Assembly: GCF_029051645.1 (NCBI RefSeq)
Contig: NZ_JAACFS010000029.1
Coordinates: 1-64,000 of the forward strand
Direction of reading: 5' to 3'
Length of the DNA stretch: 64,000 bases
DNA from: Bradyrhizobium sp. CSA112
Lineage (GTDB): Bacteria > Pseudomonadota > Alphaproteobacteria > Rhizobiales > Xanthobacteraceae
The notes beneath the pieces were generated by a model. That model had not been told where the DNA came from. It searched no databases and saw only the letters and a program-made list of their open reading frames with translations. Shown one piece after another: positions 25,781 to 35,086 of the stretch. The translations under genes and the position numbers were made by a program. Every line of letters starts with the position of its first letter. The stretch's first letter is position 1.

Positions 25781-26846
25781 TGGCCACCTCCCGCCTTGCG
25801 TCATGGAGATCGCTTGCGACCATTTCCTTGACCAGTTGGGCGAACGACGTCCTGGGCTTCCAGCCGAGCTTCTCGCGCGCCTTGCTGGCATCGCCGACCA
25901 GGAGATCGACTTCGGTCGGCCGGAAATAGACCGGATCGATGCGCAGGACCGTCTTGCCGGACTTGGCGTCGACGCCGGTTTCCTCGACGCCCTTGCCGCG
26001 CCATTCGATGCGGCGGCCGACTTCGGCAAACGCCAGCTCGACGAATTCGCGCACCGAACGGGTTTCGCCGGTCGCGAGCACGAAATCGTCGGGCACATCG
26101 GCCTGCAGGATCCTGTGCATGCCCTCGACATAATCCCGCGCATGGCCCCAGTCGCGCTTGGCTTCGAGATTGCCGAGATAGAGCACCTCTTCCAGGCCGG
26201 TCTCAATGCGGGCGACGCTGCGCGTGATCTTGCGGGTGACAAACGTCTCGCCGCGGATCGGGCTCTCATGGTTGAACAGGATACCGTTCGAGGCAAACAT
26301 GCCATAGGCCTCGCGGTAATTCACCGTGATCCAGTAGCCGTACAGCTTGGCGACGCCGTAAGGCGAACGCGGGTAGAACGGCGTGGATTCCCTCTGCGGC
26401 ACCTCCTGGACGAGGCCGTAGAGTTCGGAGGTCGACGCCTGATAGAACCGCGTCTCCTTTTCCATGCCGAGGATCCGGATCGCTTCCAGCAGCCGCAGCA
26501 CGCCAATGCCGTCGGCGTTGGCGGTATATTCCGGGCTCTCAAAACTGACGCCGACATGGCTCTGGGCAGCGAGGTTGTAGATCTCGGTCGGCCTGATCTG
26601 CTGCATCAGCCGGATCAAATTGGTCGAGTCGGTCATGTCACCGTAATGCAGCAGGAACGGCACATTGCGGGAATGCGGATCCTGGTAGAGGTGATCGATG
26701 CGCGCGGTGTTGAATGAGGACGACCGCCGCTTGATGCCGTGGACCTCATAGCCGAGGCCGAGCAGATATTCGGCAAGATAGGCCCCGTCCTGGCCGGTGA
26801 CGCCGGTGATCAGCGCCACGCGCCGCTGTGAATCCTGAGCCGTCAT
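25761..26846 (-). CDS. noeL: NoeL, GDP-mannose 4,6-dehydratase
   Basis: A 361-residue enzyme making GDP-4-keto-6-deoxy-D-mannose, the substrate of NolK. The NADP-binding motif TGVTGQDGAYLAEYLL lies at the start. KRRSSSFNTARIDHLY, AAQSHVGVSFESPEYTA and the catalytic YPRSPYGVAKLYGYW are all present, and the length is normal. ATG 26846 has GGAGAGA directly upstream and is preferred over TTG 26867. In the symbiosis island the noeL-nolK pair supplies GDP-fucose for Nod-factor decoration. A housekeeping surface-polysaccharide role is possible, but the neighbouring noeI relic supports the symbiotic one. Confidence 0.92.
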   Translation of the reverse strand: MTAQDSQRRVALITGVTGQDGAYLAEYLLGLGYEVHGIKRRSSSFNTARIDHLYQDPHSRNVPFLLHYGDMTDSTNLIRLMQQIRPTEIYNLAAQSHVGVSFESPEYTANADGIGVLRLLEAIRILGMEKETRFYQASTSELYGLVQEVPQRESTPFYPRSPYGVAKLYGYWITVNYREAYGMFASNGILFNHESPIRGETFVTRKITRSVARIETGLEEVLYLGNLEAKRDWGHARDYVEGMHRILQADVPDDFVLATGETRSVREFVELAFAEVGRRIEWRGKGVEETGVDAKSGKTVLRIDPVYFRPTEVDLLVGDASKAREKLGWKPRTSFAQLVKEMVASDLHDARREVANGKPSV

Positions 26847-27327
26847 TCTCTCTCCGGTTATGCGCAAGGGAAGGCCGTCATTTGCGAAGTCTAACTGAAA
26901 GTCGATTCAAATCAGGCGGTTAGGCCGCCGAGTCAGCATCGGCCGGGGCAATGAAAGCTGGAGCCCGCCCTTTGCCTTGTGCTGTGGTGCGATTGTGACG
27001 AGCTACTTTGCAATTCGACAGCAATGACATGGTACGACGCGCCTATTGAAGAGCCCGAAATACGCTGGCGACGCATCCTAAAAGCCACGAGTTGATCGAG
27101 AGGCGCGCATAATCCATCCGCTTTATCGTCAGGCCGGCGCATACACTATATATACATTGATATACATTGCGCAGGAAGGGGGTGCGTGTAATCGAGAATT
27201 CAAGGACAAAGTTCAACGGACCTCCGCGAGGCCCTGTAAGTAGGCAGCTGCCGAGCGCTCCAAAAGTTCTCGACAGGACTGCTGGCTAGGCTTCGGCAGG
27301 CCTTTTTCTAAGAGGCCGCATATTTCC
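26847..27327. other. Divergent intergenic region between noeL and the noeI relic
   Basis: It should hold promoters for noeL (left) and the noeI-like gene (right). I did not find a good nod box on either strand. The 10-base tandem repeat at 27150-27169 lies here. Confidence 0.5.
27150..27169. repeat. Two tandem copies of ATATACATTG
   Basis: The decamer occurs twice without a gap in an AT-rich spot, about 160 bases upstream of the noeI-like start and 300 upstream of noeL. One turn of helix apart, it could be a protein-binding site. No known regulator motif is recognised. Confidence 0.45.
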
Positions 27328-27931
27328 ATGGAACCCACATCATCCTTAACAGTACATCGGCAGATTGCTTCTCTTCTTCCAAAAGCCGGATCGCGTTATC
27401 TTGGACATCGGCTGCAACGACGGAACCGATACGCGAAAGTTTCTCGAGCTCTGCCCGCAGGCTCAGCTCTACTGCTTTGAGCCAGATCCCCGAGCGGCTG
27501 CTCGCTTCAAGAAAAACATGGATCTGTACCTCGACAAAGTGAAGCTATTCGAGATCGCGGTCAGTGACCGAAATGGCAGGGTCGATTTCCATCCAAGCAA
27601 TGGAAATGGAGATGCGAAGGAATGGGATCTCTCTGGCTCAATACGCCGACCCAAGAATCATCTCGTGGAACATGACTGGGTTCGGTTTGATCATCCCATC
27701 TCAGTTGAAACTCGACGGTTGGATGATTGGTGCAGTGAGGCGAACTTAAAACGCATCGATTTCATCTGGATGGACGTGCAGGGAGCCGAGTCCGATGTGA
27801 TCGCTGGCGGCAGGAATACCTTGAGCAACACGCGCTTCGTCTACACGGAATGCAGCGACCAGGAGCTCTATGAAGGGCAGTAGTCCCTGCAAGCCAATCT
27901 TGACCTGTTACCTTCGTTCGTCCGGCGATGA
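27328..27931 (+). pseudogene. noeI: Broken noeI-like fucose 2-O-methyltransferase gene (FkbM family)
   Basis: A SAM-dependent methyltransferase of the FkbM family is evident from VILDIGCNDGTDTRKFLELC and DFIWMDVQGAESDVIAGG. NoeI 2-O-methylates the Nod-factor fucose and belongs to this family. Translation from ATG 27328 gives MEPTSSLTVHRQIASLLPK and then loses frame at an AAAA run (27381-27384). One A fewer would continue into PDRVILDIG. Near the end a TAG at 27881 interrupts EGQ-SLQANLDLLPSF, which is the expected continuation. So there is one frameshift plus one stop. A shorter protein from TTG 27365 could still be made but would lack the C-terminus. Confidence 0.75.
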
Positions 27932-28911
27932 ACCCTCACTCGCCTGCGACCAGCTCTTCGATAAGAACTCGCAAGTACCCAAATCCCGAAAAGCCGCAGG
28001 CCCAACAAAAACAGCTTGAATCTCACGTAGCGTCAGGTTGTAGGCTTGAAAAAATGCTGACTAAAGCCATCATTAGCAACTCAAACGAGTGCCACGCAAC
28101 GTTCCCATTGAGGGATTCGTGTCTTCTCGAGCATCCTCGTGACGCTTTCATTCAGTGTGCTTCGAGAGGCTGAGTCACTTCGCGTGTTGGCAGGCAGAAA
28201 CAGATCGGAGTCAAGGAAAGATCCACAAATCCAAGAGGGCTCGTAAGAGGGCTCGTAGTGGTGCGACGTGGGAGGTAGATCAGTCCGTGCAAGCGCTTCG
28301 GAGGGCCGGCCACCCTTAGGCAGAGTCACCCATGTGGGTGAGGCGTGCGCCGCATTGGCTGGGCCGCGTGGCACGTTGCGATCTTCTCAGCCGATCTTGA
28401 TATGCAGGTGGCGAGGGCGCCGTATTCTTTAGGAAGTGCGGTATCGCTGCGAAGGAGCTGAACTACTGTGATGCTTGCTGCCTTCTCCTCGTTTCGTGGA
28501 GCATGTTGGGAAACCTCAGTCCGCTGCTCACCGGGGGCCGGCGGTTGCGCCGGCATGGTCATCATGGTCGTGTAATTTCGGACTCCCGCCATGCGTGCAG
28601 AAGTCGACGTCGCCGCTTTGGAGGTCGTGTCACGGCGAAGCGCCCCAATGGGTGAGGCTGCGGATCCGGCAGACGTCTCGAACTTCCGAGATCGTATGCG
28701 CAGGGTCGTCTTTGAGCCTTACTCTGCTTACCGCAGCCCCAGAAGTAGAGTCTAGAAGTCGACGGAAGCTGTTTCGCCCAAGTTTCCTGAGCCCGCATGA
28801 TGTGACCGTCGTGGCAACACAGGCGCGGAGGCGGAGCGGCTTTGGCCGGTCTTTCAACGGCGACCACAACTTCGCCGACAGGCGAGCCAACATTCAGAAA
28901 GGAAGCATGTC
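27932..28911. other. Accessory stretch without a recognisable gene
   Basis: Frames of 80-150 codons exist on both strands near 28475-28957 but overlap one another and show no family resemblance. The shared repeat core is at 28011-28048. Confidence 0.4.
28011..28048 (-). repeat. Shared repeat core, second inverse copy
   Basis: Identical over about 36 bases to 20981-21016 (ACAGCTTGAATCTCACGTAG onward to TTGTAGGCTTG). Similarity continues weakly beyond the core on the right (GAAAAAATGCTGAC versus GAAGAACGATGACC), so the original repeat was longer. Confidence 0.75.
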
Positions 28912-29157
28912 TTGACTCAGGCCGAAAAAGACGTGGTCGAGCACATGCTCGCATCATTAGCGATCAGCTCGCTGCAAAGTGGCATTGCACCTACCAACGA
29001 ACAGGTTGCGCATCATTTTGAGCTATCATGCGAGGAGGTTGGACTTGTCGTCACGCTTGAATCTGCGACCCGAATCTTCAATTGCTTCGCACGCGAGATC
29101 CACAAGGCGCAGTCGGTGCTCGAGTTCATCGGTCGCGCCACGGATCAAATGCAGTGA
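28912..29157 (+). CDS. Small hypothetical protein
   Basis: An 81-codon frame starting at TTG 28912, with GAAAGGAAG about eight bases upstream. The product is helical and mildly acidic (EKDVVEHMLASLAISSLQ) and I recognise no family. No ATG is available near the start. It stands alone about 470 bases before the phosphopantetheinyl transferase gene. It could be real because of the ribosome site and even codon use. Confidence 0.4.
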   Translation: MTQAEKDVVEHMLASLAISSLQSGIAPTNEQVAHHFELSCEEVGLVVTLESATRIFNCFAREIHKAQSVLEFIGRATDQMQ

Positions 29158-29631
29158 GCGAACGGAATGGAGCTCCCCGCACGAGCGCGCAGCACAAAGT
29201 CGCCCTCGTTGGTCCGGCATCATAATGGAGGGTAGGACCGACAGGTTAGGTTCCACATAGACTGCATAATTCTGCTCGACGTCCACAAGCAGGGTACCAA
29301 TCCGCCCCGACCTCTGCCTCACCGGAATTGTTGAAGGCCGTACCCGTCCACTCTGAGCACTCTGCGACAGCTCCGACAACGGTGATGCAATTCGGCCAGC
29401 CAGGTGTGGCGCGAGGGCTGTCGATCTCGAAAGCGGGTCGCGTCAGCGCAGAGCTCGTCCGATGCACGCTCGATCGGTCCGATCCTGCCGTCGAAATATC
29501 GAGCGTCGCAGAGCATGACTTCGTCTCGGATGCTGCGGGCCTTGAGCGGCCTGCGATCTCAGGCTAGCTAACGTAAAGCGAGCTCAGATCTGCAGCTTCA
29601 CATTGTTCCAGAACAAAGGTTGGTCCAACCT
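29158..29631. other. Intergenic stretch before the phosphopantetheinyl transferase gene
   Basis: Minus-strand frames (for example one with RIGTLLVDVEQNYAVYVEP) look somewhat protein-like but are broken and match nothing I know. No RNA gene or clear promoter is seen. Confidence 0.35.
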
Positions 29632-30306
29632 ATGAAAACGCTAACGACGTTAGGGGCTGCTATCGGCGCAGCTTTGGCAAATGACATCAGCTTTTCCGGC
29701 GGATCGATATGTGACCCGGTCCCCCTCCCATTTCCGGCCGAAGACGACATGTTGGGGAACGTCTCGCTTCGTCGTCGGCGTGAGTTCGCCTGGGGACGGC
29801 ATCACGCTCATGAGGTCTTGCGCAAATTGGGTTTCGCTCCTGTTCCGATTTTGTCGAGAGTGGATCGGGCTCCTCTTTGGCCTTCGGGAGTCGTCGGCAG
29901 CATTTCCCACTCTTCGTCTGATTGCGGAGCTGTTGCTGGAAAGTCCAACACTGTGCTCGCTCTGGGGTTGGACATTGAAGATCAAGAACCGCTAGGAGCG
30001 GACCTTTTGCCGCTCGTGTGCACCTCCGAGGAAATCGAGCGTAAGGAGTGGTCCAGCAGTCGCTTCGGCCCGAAATTGTTCTTCGCAATAAAGGAAGCCG
30101 TATACAAATCATATGCGCCGGCAACTGGTGAATTCTTGGATTTTCAAGATGTCAGTGTCAGGACGAATGATCAGAGCGGGGTCTTCGAGGCTGAGATTGT
30201 CAACCCGGAAAAGCCTACTAGTTTCGGCAGTCGAACCATAAATGGAATCTATCGTCCATTTGTTGGAGGAATTCTAGCACTAGCCGTGCGATTTCGAGGC
30301 GCGTGA
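29632..30306 (+). CDS. 4'-phosphopantetheinyl transferase, Sfp/EntD type
   Basis: A protein of about 224 residues that moves the phosphopantetheine arm from CoA to a serine of carrier proteins in fatty-acid, polyketide or nonribosomal peptide synthesis. Visible motifs are VGSISHSSSD, the metal-binding LGLDIEDQEPL and FFAIKEAVYKSYAP. Together they define the EntD/Sfp class. The start is ATG 29632, or TTG 29620, which is closer to the AAAGG ribosome site. No carrier-protein or synthase gene lies nearby. A Nod-factor acyl carrier (NodF-like) or a lost secondary-metabolite cluster could be the client. Confidence 0.88.
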   Translation: MKTLTTLGAAIGAALANDISFSGGSICDPVPLPFPAEDDMLGNVSLRRRREFAWGRHHAHEVLRKLGFAPVPILSRVDRAPLWPSGVVGSISHSSSDCGAVAGKSNTVLALGLDIEDQEPLGADLLPLVCTSEEIERKEWSSSRFGPKLFFAIKEAVYKSYAPATGEFLDFQDVSVRTNDQSGVFEAEIVNPEKPTSFGSRTINGIYRPFVGGILALAVRFRGA

Positions 30307-31094
30307 TGCATCTCGTCAGCTAAATGCTGGAAGGCCAAACGAGACCTCATCGAGGTTGCCTTGCAATTGAAGAATATTCTTCTGTTCTAGTAGCGAGTGG
30401 GCGCTTTGACTCCGATAAGAAGCTTAATGTCTATGACTCCGTAGCGCCCCGCTGCCCTCTCCGCGATCCGACCAGACAAGGTCCTTCACCGAGCCCTTTC
30501 TGATCGAACGTGAGCTGAGATGCCGGTCATCATGTGGGTCTCTCAATCAGGAAACCGTGAAAAGGGAGCGCCTGATAGGTCACGACTAGCTGCCGTTATC
30601 CGGGTTTCGCGCGATGATGCCCACGCTCGCAATAGCGATGGCGCCGTTAGATCCAACATCGAACAAGCTATGTAAACTGCCGGATACGCAACGTGGTGAG
30701 AGCGACGCCGCAAGCAACAGCCAAGCCAGAGATGATCGAGGCGGTGGGCGCCCGTCGGGCTGCCGAGTCGCAATTCGCCTTGGCCTGCGCGCGCGCTTCC
30801 GTACGAAAGCAAACGCGCCTCTTGTCTAGAAGCCGCCAAGCTGTTGCGAATGCGACATCGCGAGCGAAAAAAACAGCCAATTTGCGGTTGCGTCGCAGTG
30901 GCTCAAATCCTGCACCGCGCCAGGTGGCAGTAGGGCCAAGCCGGTCGCAGAAGTCCGAAGTTGCAATTGAAGGGGAATCGCGAGCTGCGGAGCATTGGGA
31001 GCTTTTTGGGTTTCTAAGCCTCTCAACGCATTTCCGCTGTGCTTCGTTACGCTTGCGGACCGGTGCTGTTCGCACGGTTCTCGACATAGGTGTA
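30307..31094. other. Intergenic stretch, no gene seen
   Basis: A minus-strand frame of 167 codons and a plus-strand frame of 256 codons overlap here, but both are composition artefacts without family resemblance. The true signal in the plus frame begins only near 31095. Confidence 0.4.
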
Positions 31095-31330
31095 ATGATG
31101 AAATCCGCGTCTAGTGAGAACGAATCGATCAAGACCGTCGCCCCTGAGAGCCAATCGAGTGTCAACGCCATTCTGACGACGGCTTTTACAATGTGCCCCT
31201 TATCTAGGTGGCTCTATCCGGAGCCGGAGCGCTACTTGCGCCATTCAGCGGGTTCATCGAGCATTACTGCGGCGATCCATACACCAATCGAAGCGGCATA
31301 TTTCGATAACGGCGACAAAGGCGCGCTTCT
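31095..31330 (+). pseudogene. N-terminal remnant of a GNAT-like acetyltransferase
   Basis: The frame has VNAILTTAFTMCPLSRWLYPEP, a typical start of one GNAT subgroup, then loses and regains frame around 31245 (frame 2 reads FIEHYCGDPYTN). It ends with AAYFDNGDKGALLW, like the mid-domain strand before the CoA-binding loop. The rest of the domain is missing and the sequence runs into a decarboxylase fragment. The identification is by overall pattern and is only moderate. Confidence 0.45.
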
Positions 31331-31411
31331 GTGGCAGACCGACAAAATGCATCGGAACGACGCGCGGATGATGAAGTTCCTGCTCGGGAGCGTTCCAGAG
31401 TACAGGCGAGC

Positions 31412-31765
31412 GGAAACCGAAAGGGTACCCCGATTGTTCTCTGGTATGCGATCCGCAGCCTAGGTATCGGAGGGATCAAGCGAACCTTCCGTCAATGTGA
31501 GCAACTCGCGGCCTACGCAGCCGAAGAGCTAAATGCCCATGGCGTGAGAGCGTGGCGCAATCCCGATGCGCTGACCGTGGTCTTCCCTCCCGTTGGAGAA
31601 TGCATCAAGACCAAGTGGTAGATTGCGACGCAGGACGTCAGCCACCTGGTCGTCACGCCGGGCACGACCAAGCACCAGATCGATGCGCTAATCGAAGCTA
31701 TGACGACGAGAAGGCTGGGGCTCGAGGAATCGGACATTCGTGATGGCTGCGTGTGGCACGCTTAA
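31412..31765 (+). pseudogene. C-terminal fragment of a PLP-dependent (histidine-type) decarboxylase
   Basis: The frame reads GTPIVLWYAIRSLGIGGIKR, then NPDALTVVFPPVGECIKTKW and, beyond a TAG at 31619, IATQDVSHLVVTPGTTKHQI to a TAA at 31763. This matches the C-terminal third of group II decarboxylases such as histidine decarboxylase. KW-stop-IA stands where KWQIA is expected, so a CAG to TAG change created the stop. The catalytic lysine region is absent. The fragment is not functional. Confidence 0.65.
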
Positions 31766-31789
31766 CCCCCTAACATCGGAGTAGGTGAG

Positions 31790-32268
31790 GTGCGTCGAGT
31801 GTCTACTCCGCTTGCTCTCGAAGGAGATGAATGTTGCAATCACATTGATCGAGCACCGCATCATGACATTCGAAGGGTTGTCGGGCCTTAGTAGTCTCGC
31901 ATTCGTTGCCGGAACGGCCTATCGTACCGAGCCAAACATGGTGCGGTCCTCTCGGTCGGATCCGTCACCTTTGGCTAAGGACTGCCGATAAAAATTTCGA
32001 TGAACGTTTCTGGAGCTTCGGGCGAATGTCCTCGACGCGATCTCAAGCCGGAGCACTGTTGTGGATCGGCGAGGAGAACCAATGGCGACAAACGAGCGTT
32101 GCTAGTCGCGAAGCGTCTAGCCGTCAAATCTTGTGCAAGCAATTTCTGCGGGGGACGCCGAGTTGGGTAAGTCAAGCGAGCGGATTGGAAGCGCCCGAGT
32201 AAGCTTAAGAAGGAAGCGTGCCGGAGCGGCTTCCGCCTACCGCTGCGCGACCGCAAAGGCGCCGATCG
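31790..32268. other. Intergenic stretch, no gene seen
   Basis: Short frames only. Nothing recognisable before the small HTH gene. Confidence 0.4.
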
Positions 32269-32457
32269 ATGAGAAGGGGGGCTGCCATTCGGCGTGCCCG
32301 GCTCGAGAGCGGGCTTACGCTTGGCGATGGTGCATCGGCAGCATGTATTTCAGTCCGGATGATCAGTCGGTTCGAAACGAGGCAATCGACCGTCAGCATT
32401 GTGCTGCTTGAAAGTTTCTGCGCGAGATTAGGTAATGACCTCGGCGTTTTTCCGTGA
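32269..32457 (+). CDS. Small putative XRE-like helix-turn-helix protein
   Basis: From ATG 32269 the 62-residue product contains IRRARLESGLTLGDGASAAC, then ISVRMISRFETRQSTVSIVL and a closing CARLGNDLGVF, which follow the spacing of a Cro/XRE-type helix-turn-helix. An upstream GTG (32218) would add 17 residues. One helix-initiating position is unusual (GDGA for the expected ELA). It lies next to the IS3 end and may be cut or orphaned. Confidence 0.42.
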   Translation: MRRGAAIRRARLESGLTLGDGASAACISVRMISRFETRQSTVSIVLLESFCARLGNDLGVFP

Positions 32458-32647
32458 AGTTGAACGACGGGAGAGGCTCAACTCAAAGGCGCTGATCAAA
32501 GTGGAGGTCGTCCGCTCAGCTGGCAGGTACGGCACACCTATCGCTTGCTGTCGCACCGAAAGGGAGCACGGAAGCTTTTCGAACCCTGAGCTGGGCCCGG
32601 TTGTCTGAACAGATTTTCCGCATCGATAAGTGGAGCCTCTGCCGAGG

Positions 32648-33475
32648 TTAGGCTGCCAAGCGGAGAGGCAGCGTGGTGAAGTAAGCTTGATCGGGCGTCG
32701 CGCCGTCAAGGCTCCGATCGAAGCACGGGCCTCGCTGACGCTGTCGTAGCCGGCAGATACACCTCCTCGTACTTGACGCTGCGCCAAGGCGCTCGACGAA
32801 CACGTTGTCACGCCAGGCACCCCGGCCGTCCATGCTGATGGCGACGCCGTTGTCGGCGAGCACGCCGGTGAATGCCGCGCCCGTGAACTGCGAGCCCTGA
32901 TCGGTGTTGAATATCTCCGGCTTGCCGTGACGCGCCAAAGCATCCTCCAGCGTCTCGACGCAGAATGCCGCTTCCATTGTGATCGACAGCCGCCACGACA
33001 GAACCCGGCGGGTCGCCCAATCCAGCACGACAGCGAGATACACAAAGCCACGCGCCATCGGGATGTACGTGATGTCCATCGCCCAGACCTGGTTCGGCCG
33101 CGTGATCTCCATGCCGCGCAGCAGATATGGATAGATCTTGTGGCCGGGCTCGGGCTTGGTGGTGCGCGGACGGCGGTAGAGCGCCTCTATCCCCATCTGC
33201 CGCATCAGCGTTTTGACATGCCGGCGGTCGATCTTGCACCCCTCGGCAGCCAGCAGGCCTCGCAACATTCGCGAACCGGCGAAAGGAAACTCCAGATGCA
33301 GCCGGTCGAGCCGTCGCATGATCGCGAGGTCGTCGGACGACACCGGGCGCGGCAGATAATAGACGCTGCCGCGGCTGATGTTCAGAGCTTCCGCTTGCCG
33401 GGTGATCGGCAGATCGTGCGCACGGTCAATCATCGCTTTGCGCTCAGCAATCCCGCCTTAGTGAGCGCTCCTTCT
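32648..33475 (-). pseudogene. IS3 transposase orfB, frameshifted and split from orfA
   Basis: The DDE transposase is recognised from WAMDITYIPMARGFVYLAVV, FNTDQGSQFTGAAFTG and SLDGATPDQAYFTTLPLRL at the end. Between VERL and SLDGATPDQ the usual 35 residues, including the region of the catalytic glutamate, are scrambled by a deletion and frameshift near 32700-32780. Upstream codons (FLEGALTKAGLLSAKRKAMI) continue to about 33475, where the IS110 begins. Confidence 0.85.
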
Positions 33476-33745
33476 AAAAAACTGATCTCGGCGCTGCACG
33501 CCCCCTGTGGGATAGAAACGGGTTGGCGATAGACTGCGTTCGGAAGGGAGCGGCCGATACGATTTTGGTGGCATTTAACCCCGTCAAAAAACCTGGTCCA
33601 TGAGCTGTTGCGGACTTGAGAGTGGTGACGCCGCATAGGCGATCCCGTTTAGGAATCTGATCAATTGCGCAGCTCAGCCCTTCCGCCCTGTCAGCAGGAG
33701 GATTGGAGATGAACCGAGAAATCGAAGTCCAAGGTCGACCGTACC
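33476..33745 (+). ncRNA. Candidate bridge RNA region in the IS110 left end
   Basis: Recent work on IS110 elements (IS621) showed that the non-coding end next to the recombinase gene is transcribed into a bridge RNA with two loops that pair with donor and target DNA. This element has a 270-base left end and no other room for such an RNA. I could not fold it here. The exact ends are unknown, so the entry marks the region only. Confidence 0.4.
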
Positions 33746-35085
33746 ATGCCCATGGTGCACCCGAACGCGGCTGCCATCGATGTTGGTGCGACTATGCACA
33801 TGGCTGCCGTAGGAGCGGATCGCGTACTGGAGCCAGTACGCAGTTTTGGCACCTTCACGGCCGATCTCGATCAACTAGTAAAGTGGTTTGTGGAATGCGG
33901 CGTCGAGACCGTCGTCATGGAATCAACCAGCGTCTATTGGATTCCGATCTTTGAGCTTCTCGATGCACGAGGATTTGCCGTGTTTCTTGTCAACGCGCGC
34001 GATGCCAAGCATGTGCCGGGGCGCAAGACCGATGTCAGCGATGCGCAGTGGCTGCAGCGGCTCCATTCGTTCGGATTGCTGCGGGCGAGCTTTCGGCCCA
34101 AAGGGCAAATTGCGGAGCTGCGAGCCTACGTGCGTCAGCGTGAGCGTCTGCTGGAATACGCCGCCTCACACATCCAGCATATGCAAAAGGCATTGACCGA
34201 GATGAATCTTCAACTCCACCACGTTGTGGCCGACATCACGGGCACGACTGGCCTGCGCATCATTCGCGCGATCCTTGCCGGCGAGCGCGATCCTGAGGCG
34301 CTGGCGTGTTTGCGCCATTACAGTTGCCACTCCAGTGTCGAGACGATCGCGAAGGCGCTCACCGGAAGCTACCGCGCGGAGCATCTGTTTGCGCTCGATC
34401 AGGCACTCGCCCTTTACGACTCTTACCACGAGAAGGCATCTGCCTGCGACGTCCGAATCGAGGCTGTGTTGAAGGAACTCATTATCCATAGGGGTCATGA
34501 TCATGGATCAGCGCCGCCGGTCTCGCGGCGTCGGAACAGAACCGATCAAGCGAACGCTCTGGCTTTCGACGTCCGCGCGTCGTTGTTTGGGCTGCTCGGA
34601 AAGGACGTCACCACCATCGACGGCCTCGGTCATTACCTCTCGCTGAAGCTGATCGCAGAATGCGGCGACGACCTTACCTCATGGCCAAGTGCAAAGCATT
34701 TTACCTCCTGGCTGGGGTTGGCGCCGAGCAATAAGGTCTCCGGGGGCAAAATGCTCTCGTCACGAACGCGCCGGTCCGGCGGTCGGGCCGCAGCTCTTCT
34801 GCGCCTTGCTGCCGTAACCGTCGGACGCACCGACACCGCGCTCGGCGCCTTTTATAGAAGACTGTCGTCCCGCATCGGCAAGGCCAAGGCAGTCACCGCG
34901 ACGGCCCGCAAGATCGCAGTCCTGTTCTACAACGCTGTCCGTCACGGAATGGACTACGTCGATCCCGGCGCCTCGTCCTACGAGACACGCTACCGTACGC
35001 GAGTGATCAACAATTTGCACCGACGTGCCAAGACATTCGGCTTTGTTCTGCAGCCCTTGGAACCGGGAGCTGGTGCCGTTTCTTA
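33476..35085 (+). mobile_element. Intact IS110-family element inserted in the IS3
   Basis: The IS3 sequence breaks after CTTCTA (33471-33476) and resumes at GGAATCGTT (from 35086). Rejoining gives the natural orfA/orfB junction. The insert is about 1.61 kb with one long transposase gene, a left non-coding end of about 270 bases and almost no right non-coding end. No terminal inverted repeats are obvious, as usual for IS110. A short shared CT/TA sequence at both borders fits the small core these recombinases use. Confidence 0.85.
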
Positions 35086-35086
35086 G
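33746..35086 (+). CDS. IS110-family transposase (DEDD recombinase)
   Basis: A 446-residue recombinase with an N-terminal RuvC-like DEDD domain (AAAIDVGATMHMAAV, then VVMESTSVYWIPIFELL and KTDVSDAQWLQRLH) and a C-terminal Tnp2 domain with the conserved serine region (SWLGLAPSNKVSGGKMLSS). Length and motifs are complete, so it may be active. ATG 33746 or 33752 starts the protein. A strong AGGAGG at about 33700 is followed by an ATG (33709) in another frame, so translation initiation is odd. Its stop codon TAG (35084-35086) takes its last base from the IS3 target DNA. Confidence 0.92.
   Translation: MPMVHPNAAAIDVGATMHMAAVGADRVLEPVRSFGTFTADLDQLVKWFVECGVETVVMESTSVYWIPIFELLDARGFAVFLVNARDAKHVPGRKTDVSDAQWLQRLHSFGLLRASFRPKGQIAELRAYVRQRERLLEYAASHIQHMQKALTEMNLQLHHVVADITGTTGLRIIRAILAGERDPEALACLRHYSCHSSVETIAKALTGSYRAEHLFALDQALALYDSYHEKASACDVRIEAVLKELIIHRGHDHGSAPPVSRRRNRTDQANALAFDVRASLFGLLGKDVTTIDGLGHYLSLKLIAECGDDLTSWPSAKHFTSWLGLAPSNKVSGGKMLSSRTRRSGGRAAALLRLAAVTVGRTDTALGAFYRRLSSRIGKAKAVTATARKIAVLFYNAVRHGMDYVDPGASSYETRYRTRVINNLHRRAKTFGFVLQPLEPGAGAVS

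Noticed and set aside
24980..25900. Large plus-strand frames opposite nolK and noeL
   Set aside because: High-GC antisense frames without homology. The minus-strand genes account for the DNA completely.
30693..31094. The first half of a 256-codon plus-strand frame
   Set aside because: It is composition-driven and Arg/Ala-rich. Real similarity starts only near 31095.
33703..33954. An 83-codon frame with the best ribosome site in the IS110
   Set aside because: It overlaps the transposase start in another frame and has no family resemblance. It might be a leader frame but cannot be supported.
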